Part shown: in pieces, positions 39,428 through 48,244 of the stretch | Layout of the letters: each line of letters starts with the position of its first letter | How positions within the stretch are numbered: position 1 is the first letter of the stretch | NCBI RefSeq assembly: GCF_000502955.1 | Contig: NZ_AYWO01000013.1 | Span: forward strand, 85,332-138,992 | Length of the DNA stretch: 53,661 nucleotides | Direction: 5' to 3' | Source of the DNA: Mesorhizobium sp. LNHC252B00 | GTDB taxonomy: Bacteria > Pseudomonadota > Alphaproteobacteria > Rhizobiales > Rhizobiaceae | The notes under the pieces: model-generated | The model's input: only the letters and a program-made list of their open reading frames with translations | Database searches by the model: none | Told to the model about the DNA's origin: nothing | Program-made: the position numbers and the translations under genes

Positions 39428-40600
39428 ATGAAAATTACGGCCATCAAGGCGCTGGTCTGCAATGCGGAAATGCGCAACTGGGTTTTCGTTCGGGTCGAAA
39501 CCGACGAGCCCGGTCTGTTTGGCTGGGGTGAGGCGACGCTGGAATGGAAGACGCGTGCCGTTGTCGGCGCGTTGCAGGACCTCGAGGCGCTGCTGATCGG
39601 GCAGGATCCGCGCAATGTCGAACAGTGCTACCAGATCCTGACGCGGCATGGCTTCTGGCGTCTCGGCGTCGAGGGAATGTCAGCCGTCAGCGGCATCGAG
39701 ATCGCACTTTGGGATATTCTGGGTAAGTCGCTGGGCGTCCCGGTCTGGCGGCTTCTCGGCGGTCAGGTTCGCGACTATCTGCGCACCTACACGCATCTCG
39801 GCCTGGGCGACATGAAGGCGGTCTATGAGAGCGGGTCGGCGGACATGATCGTCGAACGCGGACGCATCGTGACGCAGGCTGGCTATGATGCGGTCAAGGT
39901 CGTCTGCATTCCCTACACCCACTATGTCTCGCCGGCGAAGGCAGTGGACGCCGTTGCAAACATGGTTGGCGCGCTGCGCGAAGCCGTCGGTCCCGATATC
40001 GACATCATGGTCGACTTTCACGGACGCCCGGCCTCCGTCAACGCGGCGATGGACTACCTCAAGGCGATCGAGCCGGCCCGCATAATGTTCGCCGAGGAAC
40101 CGGTGCCGCCTGAAGATGTCGCCGGCCTGGCGCATATCACCGCGCGATCGGCGGTACCGATCGCGTCCGGCGAACGGCTGATCGGGCGCCGCGAGTTCAC
40201 CCACTCGATCGCGGCGCGCGCCTTCAACATTGCCCAGCCGGATATCTGCCACACCGGCGGCCTGCTCGAGACCAAGAAGATCGCGGCCTTGGCGGAAACG
40301 GCCGGCGTCGGCCTTGCGCCGCACAACCCGCTCGGCCCGATCGCCGGCGTTGCAGCACTTCACTTCGGCATATCGACGCCGAACGTCATCATCCAGGAGG
40401 AGATGTCCGGCGCGGTCGCCTGGTACGACGACGTCGTTTCCTGGCCGATCCAACGCAAACCAGGCCGCTGGGACGTGCCTGAACTGCCGGGACTAGGCGT
40501 CACCGTCAATGAGGATGTCATAGCGCGCCACCCCTTCAAGCAGGAAGTGTTGCATGCCCGCAACGCGATCATGCCCGACGGCACCGTGGTCGATTGGTGA
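39428..40600 (+). CDS. Mandelate racemase/enolase-family dehydratase, galactonate dehydratase-like
   Basis: The 390-residue enzyme has the MR/enolase barrel with metal ligands in VDFHGR (Asp near 195), FAEEPV (Glu) and ASGERL (Glu), and the general acid/base His in PHNPLGP, the layout of D-galactonate dehydratase. It would dehydrate an aldonate to a 2-keto-3-deoxy acid. GGGGAGGATCA precedes the ATG. It is first gene of the sugar module. The exact aldonate is not fixed; the AraFGH-like transporter suggests L-arabinose or D-galactose. Confidence 0.85.
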   Translation: MKITAIKALVCNAEMRNWVFVRVETDEPGLFGWGEATLEWKTRAVVGALQDLEALLIGQDPRNVEQCYQILTRHGFWRLGVEGMSAVSGIEIALWDILGKSLGVPVWRLLGGQVRDYLRTYTHLGLGDMKAVYESGSADMIVERGRIVTQAGYDAVKVVCIPYTHYVSPAKAVDAVANMVGALREAVGPDIDIMVDFHGRPASVNAAMDYLKAIEPARIMFAEEPVPPEDVAGLAHITARSAVPIASGERLIGRREFTHSIAARAFNIAQPDICHTGGLLETKKIAALAETAGVGLAPHNPLGPIAGVAALHFGISTPNVIIQEEMSGAVAWYDDVVSWPIQRKPGRWDVPELPGLGVTVNEDVIARHPFKQEVLHARNAIMPDGTVVDW

Positions 40601-40605
40601 GCGCC

Positions 40606-41382
40606 ATGACAGGCAGGCTTCAGGGAAAGATCGCAATCGTCACCGGCGCCGGACAGGGCATTGGTGCCGCCACGGCCCGGGCCTTCGCCATGCAGGGGGC
40701 AAAGACCGTTATCGCCGAGCTGAATGCGGCAAGCGGCAAGGCAATCGCCGACGCATTGCGTGCCCAGGGTGCCGACGCGCTTTTCGTCGAAATCGACGTC
40801 ACGGACCAATCGGCGGTAGCCGACATGGTAGCCCACACGATAGCGGCTTATGGCGGCATCGACGTTCTCGTCAACAATGCCGGCGCTAACGTCTTCCACG
40901 AACCCCTGCTGATGCCGGACGAGGAATGGGACCGTTGCCTGAAGCTCGACCTCCAGGCCGCATGGTTCTGCGCCAAGGCGGTTCTGCCGACGATGTTGGC
41001 GAACGGTTCGGGATCGATCGTCAACATAGCCAGTTGCCACGCTTTCAAGATCATTCCTCACACTTTTCCCTATCCGGTTGCCAAGCATGCGCTTGTCGGC
41101 CTGACCCGCTCGCTCGCCATCGAATATGCGGCGCGCGGCATCCGCGTGAACGCGATCGCCCCCGGTTATATCGAGACGCCGATCGCGGAAGCCTACTGGA
41201 ACACATTTCCAAACCCCGCCGAGGAGAAGCGGCGGGCCTATGACCTCCATCCGCCCAAGCGCATTGGCCGACCGGACGAGGTTGCAATGACGGCCGTTTT
41301 CCTCGCTTCCGACGAAGCGCCGTTCATCAATGCCGAAACGATCACCATCGATGGTGGCCGCTCGGTTCTCTACCACGACTGA
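40606..41382 (+). CDS. SDR-family dehydrogenase, probable aldose 1-dehydrogenase
   Basis: The 258-residue SDR has TGAGQGIGAATARAF (NAD(P) binding), NNAGAN, and the catalytic Tyr-Lys in YPVAK. It could oxidise the aldose to the lactone that feeds the dehydratase upstream. It starts 6 bp after the dehydratase stop; an in-frame start 12 bp earlier lies inside that gene. A role as a hydroxy-acid dehydrogenase is an alternative. Confidence 0.82.
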   Translation: MTGRLQGKIAIVTGAGQGIGAATARAFAMQGAKTVIAELNAASGKAIADALRAQGADALFVEIDVTDQSAVADMVAHTIAAYGGIDVLVNNAGANVFHEPLLMPDEEWDRCLKLDLQAAWFCAKAVLPTMLANGSGSIVNIASCHAFKIIPHTFPYPVAKHALVGLTRSLAIEYAARGIRVNAIAPGYIETPIAEAYWNTFPNPAEEKRRAYDLHPPKRIGRPDEVAMTAVFLASDEAPFINAETITIDGGRSVLYHD

Positions 41383-41407
41383 CAACCATCAAGCAGGGAG
41401 GATCCAC

Positions 41408-42391
41408 ATGAAATCGACGACCAAGACAGTGGCAGCACTGGCGATACTGGCTGGCGGATTGATGGCCGGCGCGGCAAGCGCCGACGACATCAAGATCGGC
41501 TACATCAACAAGATGGGTGACCATCCATGGTTCGTCGCCGAAGTCGGCGGCGCCAAGAAAGCGGCAGAGGCGGGCGGAGCCACCTTCGTATCGCAGGACG
41601 TCCAGTTCGACGCCAATTTGACGATCACCACTTTCGATACAATGGTCGGTGACGGCGTCAAGGGCATCGCCATCGTCGTTCCCGACAAGGCGCTGGGACC
41701 GGTCATCGCCGAGAAAGCCAAGGCAGCGAAAATTCCTCTGGTGGCGGTCGACGACGACATCTACTACCAGGACGGCTCCCAGGTCCCCTATGTCGGGATG
41801 AATGCGTACAATATCGGCGCGCGGGTGGGCGAAGAGCTGGCCAAGCTCTACAAGACCGGCGGCTGGGCCGGAAAAGAGGTGCGCATCGCCTCGATCGAGG
41901 ACCGCAAGGCGGATACCTGCATGCAGCGCAACAAGGGCGCCGAAGAGGCGTTCCTGAAGGCGGTGCCCGACTTCAAGCCCGCCAACATCGTTCGCGTCCC
42001 CTACGACAACACGATGGTCAATGCCATCGACGTGATGACCACCACCTTGACCGCCAACCCCAGTGTCACCAACTGGATATTCTATTCCTGCAATGACGAC
42101 GGCGTGCTGGGTGGGGCGCGTGCCCTGGAAAACGCCGGCTATACCCCGGACCAGGGCATGGGCATCGGCATTGACGGCAGTCGCGCCTGTGAGGCCTTCG
42201 GATCCGGAAAGCCTTCGGCATTCCGTGGTACGATGTGGCTGAACTCTGCAAACCATGGCGCGCTGGCGGTAAAGATCCTGTTGGCCTCGATCAAGGATGG
42301 AACGCAGCTGCCGGTTCAATCCTTCACCGACCCGGAATACATCACCGCCGACAATTTTGCCTCGGACTACAAGGCCAAGCTCTGCAAGTGA
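41408..42391 (+). CDS. AraF-like sugar ABC transporter substrate-binding protein
   Basis: The 327-residue periplasmic protein has a signal peptide ending in AGAASADD near residue 25 and a type I binding fold (IGYINKMGDHPWFVAEVGG, then TFDTMVGDGVKGIAIVVPDK, VAVDDDIYYQDGS and NDDGVLGGARALENAGY). It resembles the arabinose-binding AraF. It is followed by a strong hairpin and then the ATPase. The ligand is probably L-arabinose, D-galactose or a similar aldose. Confidence 0.85.
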   Translation: MKSTTKTVAALAILAGGLMAGAASADDIKIGYINKMGDHPWFVAEVGGAKKAAEAGGATFVSQDVQFDANLTITTFDTMVGDGVKGIAIVVPDKALGPVIAEKAKAAKIPLVAVDDDIYYQDGSQVPYVGMNAYNIGARVGEELAKLYKTGGWAGKEVRIASIEDRKADTCMQRNKGAEEAFLKAVPDFKPANIVRVPYDNTMVNAIDVMTTTLTANPSVTNWIFYSCNDDGVLGGARALENAGYTPDQGMGIGIDGSRACEAFGSGKPSAFRGTMWLNSANHGALAVKILLASIKDGTQLPVQSFTDPEYITADNFASDYKAKLCK

Positions 42392-42400
42392 ACCGGCTAC

Positions 42401-42428
42401 GCGTCATGCGCCGTAAGGCGCATGACGC
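42401..42428 (+). promoter_or_regulatory. Intercistronic hairpin with a GUAA tetraloop
   Basis: GCGTCATGCGCC (42401-42412) and GGCGCATGACGC (42417-42428) form a perfect 12-bp stem closed by GTAA, a GNRA loop. It lies 10 bp after the binding-protein stop and 33 bp before the ATPase start. A stable hairpin without a T-run in this place most likely protects the binding-protein mRNA from 3' decay. Confidence 0.75.
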
Positions 42429-42461
42429 TGTACGGTTGCACGTATTCCCAAGGAGTGAGCT

Positions 42462-43985
42462 TTGACCCAACCGGAATTCTTCTCGCTCGACAAGGTATCG
42501 AAGCGCTTTGGCGTCGTGCAGGCGCTCGACAGCGTCTCGATCGCCTTCCGGCCGGGCGAGGTGCTCGCTTTGGTCGGCGAGAACGGCGCCGGCAAATCAA
42601 CGATGATGCGCATTCTCGAAGGTGTGTTCGGCCCCGACGGCGGCACCGTGCGGCACGGTTCCACGCCGATTGTTTTCGGCGAGCCGCGCGACAGCCATCG
42701 GGCCGGAATTCGCGTCATCCATCAAGAGCCGGAGATCGTGCCGAACCTGACGGTTGCCGAAAATATCTTCGTCGGTGAATTGCCGCGACTGGCGGGGGTG
42801 CTGCTGGACTGGCGCAAGCTGGAGGAACAGACCGACCGGGTGCTTGCGACCTTCGGCATGCAGCAGGACATGCGGCCGCGGCAACTGTGCAGCACACTCG
42901 GCCCGGCGCAACGGCAGATGATCGAGATCATGCGCGCCATCCGCGCCGGCGGCCGCCTGATCGCCTTCGACGAGCCGACTTCGTCGCTGACCGATGACGA
43001 GGCGCGCCGCCTGTTTTCAGTCATCCGCCGACTGCGCGAAGAGGGAACATCGATCGTCTACATCTCGCACCGGCTGAACGAGATCATCGACCTTGCCGAC
43101 CGCATCGTCGTTTTGCGCGACGGTCGGCTGGTCGACGATTCGCCGGCAGCCGGTGCCAGCGAACAGACCATTGCCAAGCTCATGGTCGGCCGCGACATAG
43201 CCGACCTGTTCACGCGCGAGACGTGGCGGGCGGGACAACTGTTGCTGGACGTGGCGGGCCTGAGCACCGACCGCGTCAGCGATGTCAGCCTCAGGGTTCG
43301 CCGAGGCGAAGTGCTCGGCATCGCCGGCCTCGTGGGTGCGGGCCGATCCGAACTGGCAAAGGCGATTGTCGGCTATGACCGCCGCCTCGCTGGAACCATA
43401 GCCATGAACGGTGTGTCGGTTCTCGCCAACAGTCCGCATGCGGCAATCGTCGCCGGCATTGGCTTTGCCCCGGAAGACCGCAAGCACGAGGCGCTGCTGC
43501 TCTTTAGAAGCATTCTCGACAACGCGGCACTTTGCGTGCCCGACAAGACGTCGAGCTTCGGCTTCTTCAATCGGCGCAAGGCGCTGGAGATTGTCTCGCC
43601 TCTGGCAGCCAAGATGTCGATCAAGGCTCCGAATCTCGACGAACAGGTTTCAAAGCTGTCGGGCGGCAACCAGCAGAAAGTCGTTCTGGCGCGCTGGCTT
43701 GCCCGGCAGCCGATGCTGCTCATCCTGGACGAACCGACCCGCGGCATCGACATCGGCGCCAAGGCGGAAATCTATCGGCTGATCGATGAACTCGCGGCAA
43801 GCGGGATCGGCATCATCCTGATCTCTTCGGAAATGCCGGAACTCATCGGCCTCGCCGACAGGGTTCTGGTCATGGCGGGAGGCCGCATCACCGCCGAATT
43901 GTCCCGGCCCGACATCGACGAGGCGACGATCCTCAAACACGCCATGCCGCAATCGGCACCAGCGCTCGGAGACCACATCCAATGA
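42462..43985 (+). CDS. Sugar ABC transporter ATP-binding protein (AraG/RbsA type)
   Basis: The 507-residue protein has two ATPase halves. The first has Walker A GENGAGKST near residue 40; the second has a degenerate Walker A, GLVGAGRSEL near 290, followed by signature LSGGNQQKV and Walker B LLILDEP. This is usual for AraG, RbsA and MglA. It starts at TTG 42462 with AAGGAGTG 5 bp upstream. It energises the permease at 43982. Confidence 0.92.
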   Translation: MTQPEFFSLDKVSKRFGVVQALDSVSIAFRPGEVLALVGENGAGKSTMMRILEGVFGPDGGTVRHGSTPIVFGEPRDSHRAGIRVIHQEPEIVPNLTVAENIFVGELPRLAGVLLDWRKLEEQTDRVLATFGMQQDMRPRQLCSTLGPAQRQMIEIMRAIRAGGRLIAFDEPTSSLTDDEARRLFSVIRRLREEGTSIVYISHRLNEIIDLADRIVVLRDGRLVDDSPAAGASEQTIAKLMVGRDIADLFTRETWRAGQLLLDVAGLSTDRVSDVSLRVRRGEVLGIAGLVGAGRSELAKAIVGYDRRLAGTIAMNGVSVLANSPHAAIVAGIGFAPEDRKHEALLLFRSILDNAALCVPDKTSSFGFFNRRKALEIVSPLAAKMSIKAPNLDEQVSKLSGGNQQKVVLARWLARQPMLLILDEPTRGIDIGAKAEIYRLIDELAASGIGIILISSEMPELIGLADRVLVMAGGRITAELSRPDIDEATILKHAMPQSAPALGDHIQ

Positions 43986-44983
43986 ACAGCCTCGAGCTTC
44001 GCGCCTCGAAAGCGCAGACCGGCGCCAGGGGGGCTTCCTCGCGCCTAGTGGAGCGCCTTGGCGTTCACAACATCAGCCTGCTGGTCGCGCTCGCCATTCT
44101 CGTCGTCATCTTCGGTTCGCTGCGCGCCGATGTGTTTTTCTCCAGCCGAAACCTGCTCAACATCGGTCTCGGCATCACCATCCTCGGCGTGCTGGCGATG
44201 AGCCAGACGGTTGTCATTGTCGCCGGCGGCCTCGATATCGCCGTCGGCGCCACTGTCGGCCTGACCACCGTATCGACTGCAATGGCCATCCAAGCGACCG
44301 GGTCGCCCTCGGCGGGCATCGTTGCCGGCCTGGTGCTTGGCGGTCTTGCCGGTCTCGTCAACGGCATCATCATCACCTACGGACGGGTCAATGCGGTCAT
44401 TGCCACGCTCGGCACCATGGCTATTTTTCGGGGTATCGCCTTCATCATGTCCGATGGCCAGTCGATCGCCATCTTCAGCGACACGTTCCGGTTCATAGGC
44501 ATCGGGCGGATCCTCGGCCTGCCGCTGCTGATCTGGATTCTTGTTCTGACCGCGATCGTGTTCCATCTCTTCCTGGCGCGCTCGATCGTCGGCCGCAACA
44601 TCTATGCGCTCGGCGGCAATCCCGTTGTCGCCCGCTTCTCCGGCATCAACATCAACCGCTACCGCGTCGGCATCTACATCATGAGTGGCGTTGCCGCCGG
44701 TCTGGCCGGGATCCTGCTGGCTGCCCGCACCGGCTCGGGGCAGCCTGTATCCGGATCGCAGGGCCTGGAACTCGAGGCCATTACAGCGGCGGTGCTGGGT
44801 GGCTGCGCCTTGCAGGGCGGCAAGGGAACGATTGTCGGCGCGCTGCTCGGCGTCGCCATCATTGGCGTGCTCAACAACGGAATGATACTGACGTCGGTAC
44901 CAACCTTTTATCAATTGCTTGCAAAAGGCTCGCTGCTGATCCTTGCTGTGGTGATTGCCGAGTACCACTTGAACAGGACATGA
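43982..44983 (+). CDS. Sugar ABC transporter permease (AraH/RbsC type)
   Basis: The 333-residue membrane protein has eight to ten helices, with GGLDIAVGATVGL and RNIYALGGNPVVARFSGI, both typical of the RbsC/AraH permeases. Its ATG overlaps the ATPase stop by 4 bp. Confidence 0.9.
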   Translation: MNSLELRASKAQTGARGASSRLVERLGVHNISLLVALAILVVIFGSLRADVFFSSRNLLNIGLGITILGVLAMSQTVVIVAGGLDIAVGATVGLTTVSTAMAIQATGSPSAGIVAGLVLGGLAGLVNGIIITYGRVNAVIATLGTMAIFRGIAFIMSDGQSIAIFSDTFRFIGIGRILGLPLLIWILVLTAIVFHLFLARSIVGRNIYALGGNPVVARFSGININRYRVGIYIMSGVAAGLAGILLAARTGSGQPVSGSQGLELEAITAAVLGGCALQGGKGTIVGALLGVAIIGVLNNGMILTSVPTFYQLLAKGSLLILAVVIAEYHLNRT

Positions 44984-45786
44984 CGATGGACGCGGCGACC
45001 GCTTCGACTGGTCAAGGCAAGCAGGATCCGTCCGCCGGGGATGGCGCCACGTCATCCCTGAAGGATCGTATCGCCCGCGATCTCGGACAGCGCATTCTCG
45101 CCGGCACCTATGCACAGCACGCGCTGCTGCCGACCGAGGCTGAACTGTGTGTCATCTACGGCGCCAGCCGCACAGCGCTTCGCGATGCGCTGCTGACGCT
45201 TTCGGCCAAGGGATTGATCGAGGCGCGCAAGCGGGCAGGCACCCGCGTGCGTGTGTCGAGCGAATGGAACAGGCTGGATGCGCAGGTTCTCGAATGGATG
45301 CGCGACATCGAGCCCGATCTCGATTTTGTTCGCGGCTTGATCGAGGCGCGGCTGGTCATCGAGCCAGCTGCCGCTCAGCTTGCGGCGAAGATGGCGACCT
45401 CGGGCGATCTCGCTGTGATCGAAGCCGCCTACGAGGCCATGCGGATAGCGCCGGAGGATGACCTCGCCGCCTGTCTCGACGCCGACGTCCGTTTTCATAC
45501 CGCCATCCTGCGCGCCAGCCGCAACCCGGTTTTCGCCAATCTCGGCAACATGCTTGCTGCGGCGCTGAGCTTCTCCTTCCGATTGACCACATCGGCCACC
45601 GCCAACTACCAGCAGACACTGAGCGCGCATGGCGACGTGCTGGAAGCCATCCGCATGCGCAGGGTCGACGACGCGCATGATCAGATGAAAGCGCTGATCG
45701 GCATCGCGTCGAATGACCTTCTCGCTGTCGCCCGCAAGGGTCGCCATCAACAGCCGGCCGCCGCTGCCAAGGCCGATACCGTCTGA
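44980..45786 (+). CDS. GntR-family regulator with FCD domain
   Basis: The 268-residue protein has an N-terminal winged HTH (GTYAQHALLPTEAELCVIYGASRTALRDAL near residues 40-70) and a C-terminal all-helical FCD domain with metal/ligand-binding residues in LEARLVIEPAAAQLAA and ADVRFHTAI. This group includes DgoR and FadR-type repressors that respond to sugar acids. It overlaps the permease stop by 4 bp and is likely the repressor of its own operon. Confidence 0.9.
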   Translation: MTMDAATASTGQGKQDPSAGDGATSSLKDRIARDLGQRILAGTYAQHALLPTEAELCVIYGASRTALRDALLTLSAKGLIEARKRAGTRVRVSSEWNRLDAQVLEWMRDIEPDLDFVRGLIEARLVIEPAAAQLAAKMATSGDLAVIEAAYEAMRIAPEDDLAACLDADVRFHTAILRASRNPVFANLGNMLAAALSFSFRLTTSATANYQQTLSAHGDVLEAIRMRRVDDAHDQMKALIGIASNDLLAVARKGRHQQPAAAAKADTV

Positions 45787-46680
45787 ATGATCGAGACCAT
45801 TGAAATTCGAAGCGGCGACCTGTCCGCCGAAATTGTTCCGTCGCTTGGGGCAGGTCTGGCGCGGTTCGACCATGGCCGCGTGCCGCTGTTCAGGCCATGG
45901 CCGGAGCACGGGAGTTCGAACCCCTTCGATCTCGCCTGCAATTTGCTCCTGCCATGGTCAAATCGCATCTCGAGCGGTGGCTTCACCTTCGACGCCAATT
46001 TTCACGAACTGCTTCCCAACCTTGCCGGCGAGCCGTTTCCCATTCACGGCAATGGATTTTCAAAAGCATGGGATGTCGACAGCCTGACGCCGGACCATGC
46101 CAGGCTGTCGCTGACCAGCGGGGGACCCGGCCCGTACCGGTACCGCGCGGAGGTGAGCTACGCGCTGACTGGACAGGCGCTCGAACTGCTGCTTCAAATC
46201 GTCAACCGCGCGACGGTCAGGCTTCCGTTCGGGCTTGGCGTTCATCCATGGTTGCCCAGAACCTCACGGACAACGCTTCACGCCCCGGCGTCACAGGTCT
46301 GCCTCGAACGGCCGGACCATCTTCCTGACGGGTTCGTGGATGTCAAAACCCGTCCCGATTGGGATTTCGGCACGCCGACCGCCTTGCCAGTCGGATGGAT
46401 AAACAATGCCTTCGCCGGCTGGGACGGCGTCGCTTCCATATGTTGGCCGGAGCAAAATAGCGGCCTCAGGATCGAGGCGTCGCCGCCCTTGAACTTCTAC
46501 CAGGTCTATTCGCCATCGCAGGCGAGCGACTTTTTCTGTTTCGAGCCGGTAAGTCATGTCGTCGATGCTCACAACCGCGGCTCGATCGACATATGGAATG
46601 GATTGACGGTGCTTGGCCCTGGCGAGAGCCTGGCGGCTGGTTGCAGCTTCCGTGTCTCATCTTTGCCTATACCGAAGTAA
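45787..46680 (+). CDS. Aldose 1-epimerase
   Basis: The 297-residue mutarotase has NLLLPWSNRI (conserved Asn-Arg), the catalytic FPIHGNGF and the second conserved HPW in GVHPWLP, and SPSQASDFFCFEPVSH near the end. It would convert alpha and beta anomers so the aldose can be oxidised by the SDR. It starts directly after the GntR stop. Four bases after its own stop begins the repeat-like DNA that contains the MATE tail. Confidence 0.9.
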   Translation: MIETIEIRSGDLSAEIVPSLGAGLARFDHGRVPLFRPWPEHGSSNPFDLACNLLLPWSNRISSGGFTFDANFHELLPNLAGEPFPIHGNGFSKAWDVDSLTPDHARLSLTSGGPGPYRYRAEVSYALTGQALELLLQIVNRATVRLPFGLGVHPWLPRTSRTTLHAPASQVCLERPDHLPDGFVDVKTRPDWDFGTPTALPVGWINNAFAGWDGVASICWPEQNSGLRIEASPPLNFYQVYSPSQASDFFCFEPVSHVVDAHNRGSIDIWNGLTVLGPGESLAAGCSFRVSSLPIPK

Positions 46681-46698
46681 AGGCAACAGCGGCCGCCC

Positions 46699-46810
46699 GG
46701 CTGGCCGTGGCGGCGCGGCTTCTGGCGCTGTTGCGGCGGGATCGCCTGGCGCCGCCGCTGGTGTTCGGACATTGATATGGGACGGCCGCCCGTTGCTCGG
46801 CGACCGTCAT
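46699..46810 (+). pseudogene. Second, diverged copy of the MATE 3' end
   Basis: Reading 46701-46775 in frame gives LAVAARLLALLRRDRLAPPL followed by VFGH and a stop. The MATE gene ends LAVVAALLLARWLRRDRLAPP followed by LVFGH. The last 42 nucleotides of the two copies differ at two positions only, and homology at about 66% continues for exactly 35 bp beyond both stops. Copy 1 is 38964-39081, copy 2 is here. The rest of a MATE gene is absent, so this is a fragment. It begins about 20 bp after the epimerase stop and marks the right junction of the sugar module. Confidence 0.85.
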
Positions 46811-46884
46811 ATTCTTCGCGCTGCGGGTTGAGTCGAACCGGTGACTCAAACTTTCAGCCATGATTCATCCCGTTGACGCCGAAA

Positions 46885-47319
46885 CTACGCCGCCTGAACG
46901 ATCTCGACCAGTTCAACATCGAATACCAGGTCCTTTCCGGCCAACGGATGATTGCCGTCGAGCTTGACGCTGGCGTCGTCCGCGCCGACGACCGTTACCG
47001 GCATGGGGCGCCCGTCGCCGGTTCTAACCTGCAATCGAGTGCCGACATCGACGTTGATGTTGTCTGGCACCTTGGCGCGGTCGATGGTCATGACCGCTTC
47101 AGGGCGATGTGGCCCATAGCCGGCCTCGGCGGGAACTTTGACGGTGCTTTTCGCACCCACCTCCATGCCCTCGACCTGGGTTTCAAGGCCAGGGATCAGT
47201 TGCCCTTCACCCAGCGTGAATTGCAGCGGTTCGCTGCCGGAAGCATCGAATTGAGTGCCGTCGGCCAGACGTCCAGTATAGTTGATGCGCACGGTGTCGC
47301 CATTCTTGGCCTGTGTCAT
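46885..47319 (-). CDS. FKBP-type peptidyl-prolyl isomerase (SlyD-like)
   Basis: The 144-residue protein has the FKBP fold with VRINYTGRLADGTQFDASG, FTLGEGQLIPGLETQVEGM and a second insertion domain of the SlyD/FkpB type (VDVGTRLQVRTGDGRPMPVTV). It lacks a signal peptide and a His-rich tail. It helps fold proteins by turning X-Pro bonds. The start at 47319 has AAGGA 8 bp upstream; an ATG at 47328 is too close to it. Confidence 0.9.
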   Translation of the reverse strand: MTQAKNGDTVRINYTGRLADGTQFDASGSEPLQFTLGEGQLIPGLETQVEGMEVGAKSTVKVPAEAGYGPHRPEAVMTIDRAKVPDNINVDVGTRLQVRTGDGRPMPVTVVGADDASVKLDGNHPLAGKDLVFDVELVEIVQAA

Positions 47320-47596
47320 AGCAGTCATCCTTTCGGAAGTTTTTGAGGGACCGGCCAGAGCTCACGGTCCCGTTCTCGATCATCCACGCACGAAGGTGCA
47401 CGGTGCGAAGCTTTAAAACTAGGTACTCGGCTGCAGATGTAAAGCGCTAGAGCTGCCGACTGGCTTCCCACGCGTCGCCTTCATTCGCGTGCTGCCTGCG
47501 CGATGATACTGCCGGCAATCTTCAGCGCCGGCTAAGCCAGCACCGCACTCAGTGTAATCGCCGTCGATGCCCGTCAACATCAACGTGCATTCGGCC

Positions 47597-48244
47597 TCAA
47601 TGCGCCATCGCCCGCTTTTCGAGCTTCCGCGCGTACTGCGTCAGCGGAAAGCACATGACGAAGAAAATCAGCGCCACCAGTCCATAGACCTTGAAGGGCT
47701 CGAAGGTGGCGTTGTTGATGGCGTTGGAGGTTCGCACCAGTTCCTCGAAGCCGATGATCGAGGTCAGCGCCGTCGATTTGATGAGCTGCACCAGGAAACC
47801 GACTGTCGGCGCGCGGGTGATCGAAAACGCCTGCGGCAGGATGATCAGCCTGAGTTCCTGCAGGTAGTGCAGGCCGAGGCTGGCGCCGGCGTCCCATTGG
47901 CCTAGTGGCAGGGCGGCGACGCCGGAGCGCCAGATTTCGGCCAGATAGGCGCTGGCGAAGAAGGTGAGGCCGAGCACCGCCGCCGTCCATGGCTCGATGC
48001 GCAGGCCCAGCATCGGCAGACCGAAGAACATCAGGAACAGCTGCATCAAAAGCGGCGTCCCCTGGAACAGGGCGATGTAGCCGGAGGCGACGCGCCGGCT
48101 CCACTTATTCTTGGCGATCCTGAAGAACAACACGACCAGGCCGACAATGCCGCCGCCGATGAAGGCCGCCAGCGATAGCAGCACCGTCCAGCGGGCGGCG
48201 AGCAGCAGGTTGCGCACGATGTCCCAGAAGGTGAATTCGATCAT
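47597..48244 (-). CDS. Polar amino-acid ABC transporter permease
   Basis: The 215-residue HisM/GlnP-type permease has about five helices and the family motif FASAYLAEIWRSGVAALPLGQWDAG. It is the last gene of a minus-strand unit. Its start overlaps the stop of the preceding permease by 4 bp. Confidence 0.9.
   Translation of the reverse strand: MIEFTFWDIVRNLLLAARWTVLLSLAAFIGGGIVGLVVLFFRIAKNKWSRRVASGYIALFQGTPLLMQLFLMFFGLPMLGLRIEPWTAAVLGLTFFASAYLAEIWRSGVAALPLGQWDAGASLGLHYLQELRLIILPQAFSITRAPTVGFLVQLIKSTALTSIIGFEELVRTSNAINNATFEPFKVYGLVALIFFVMCFPLTQYARKLEKRAMAH

Noticed and set aside
46829..46848. A tRNA-like T-arm in the minus strand (GGTTCGACTC), which would be a natural attachment site for an island
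   Set aside because: The T-stem does not pair beyond one base and no acceptor, D or anticodon arm could be formed around it.
46873..47346. A 157-codon plus-strand frame over the FKBP gene
   Set aside because: The minus-strand FKBP has all family motifs and a ribosome site; the plus-strand frame is its shadow.
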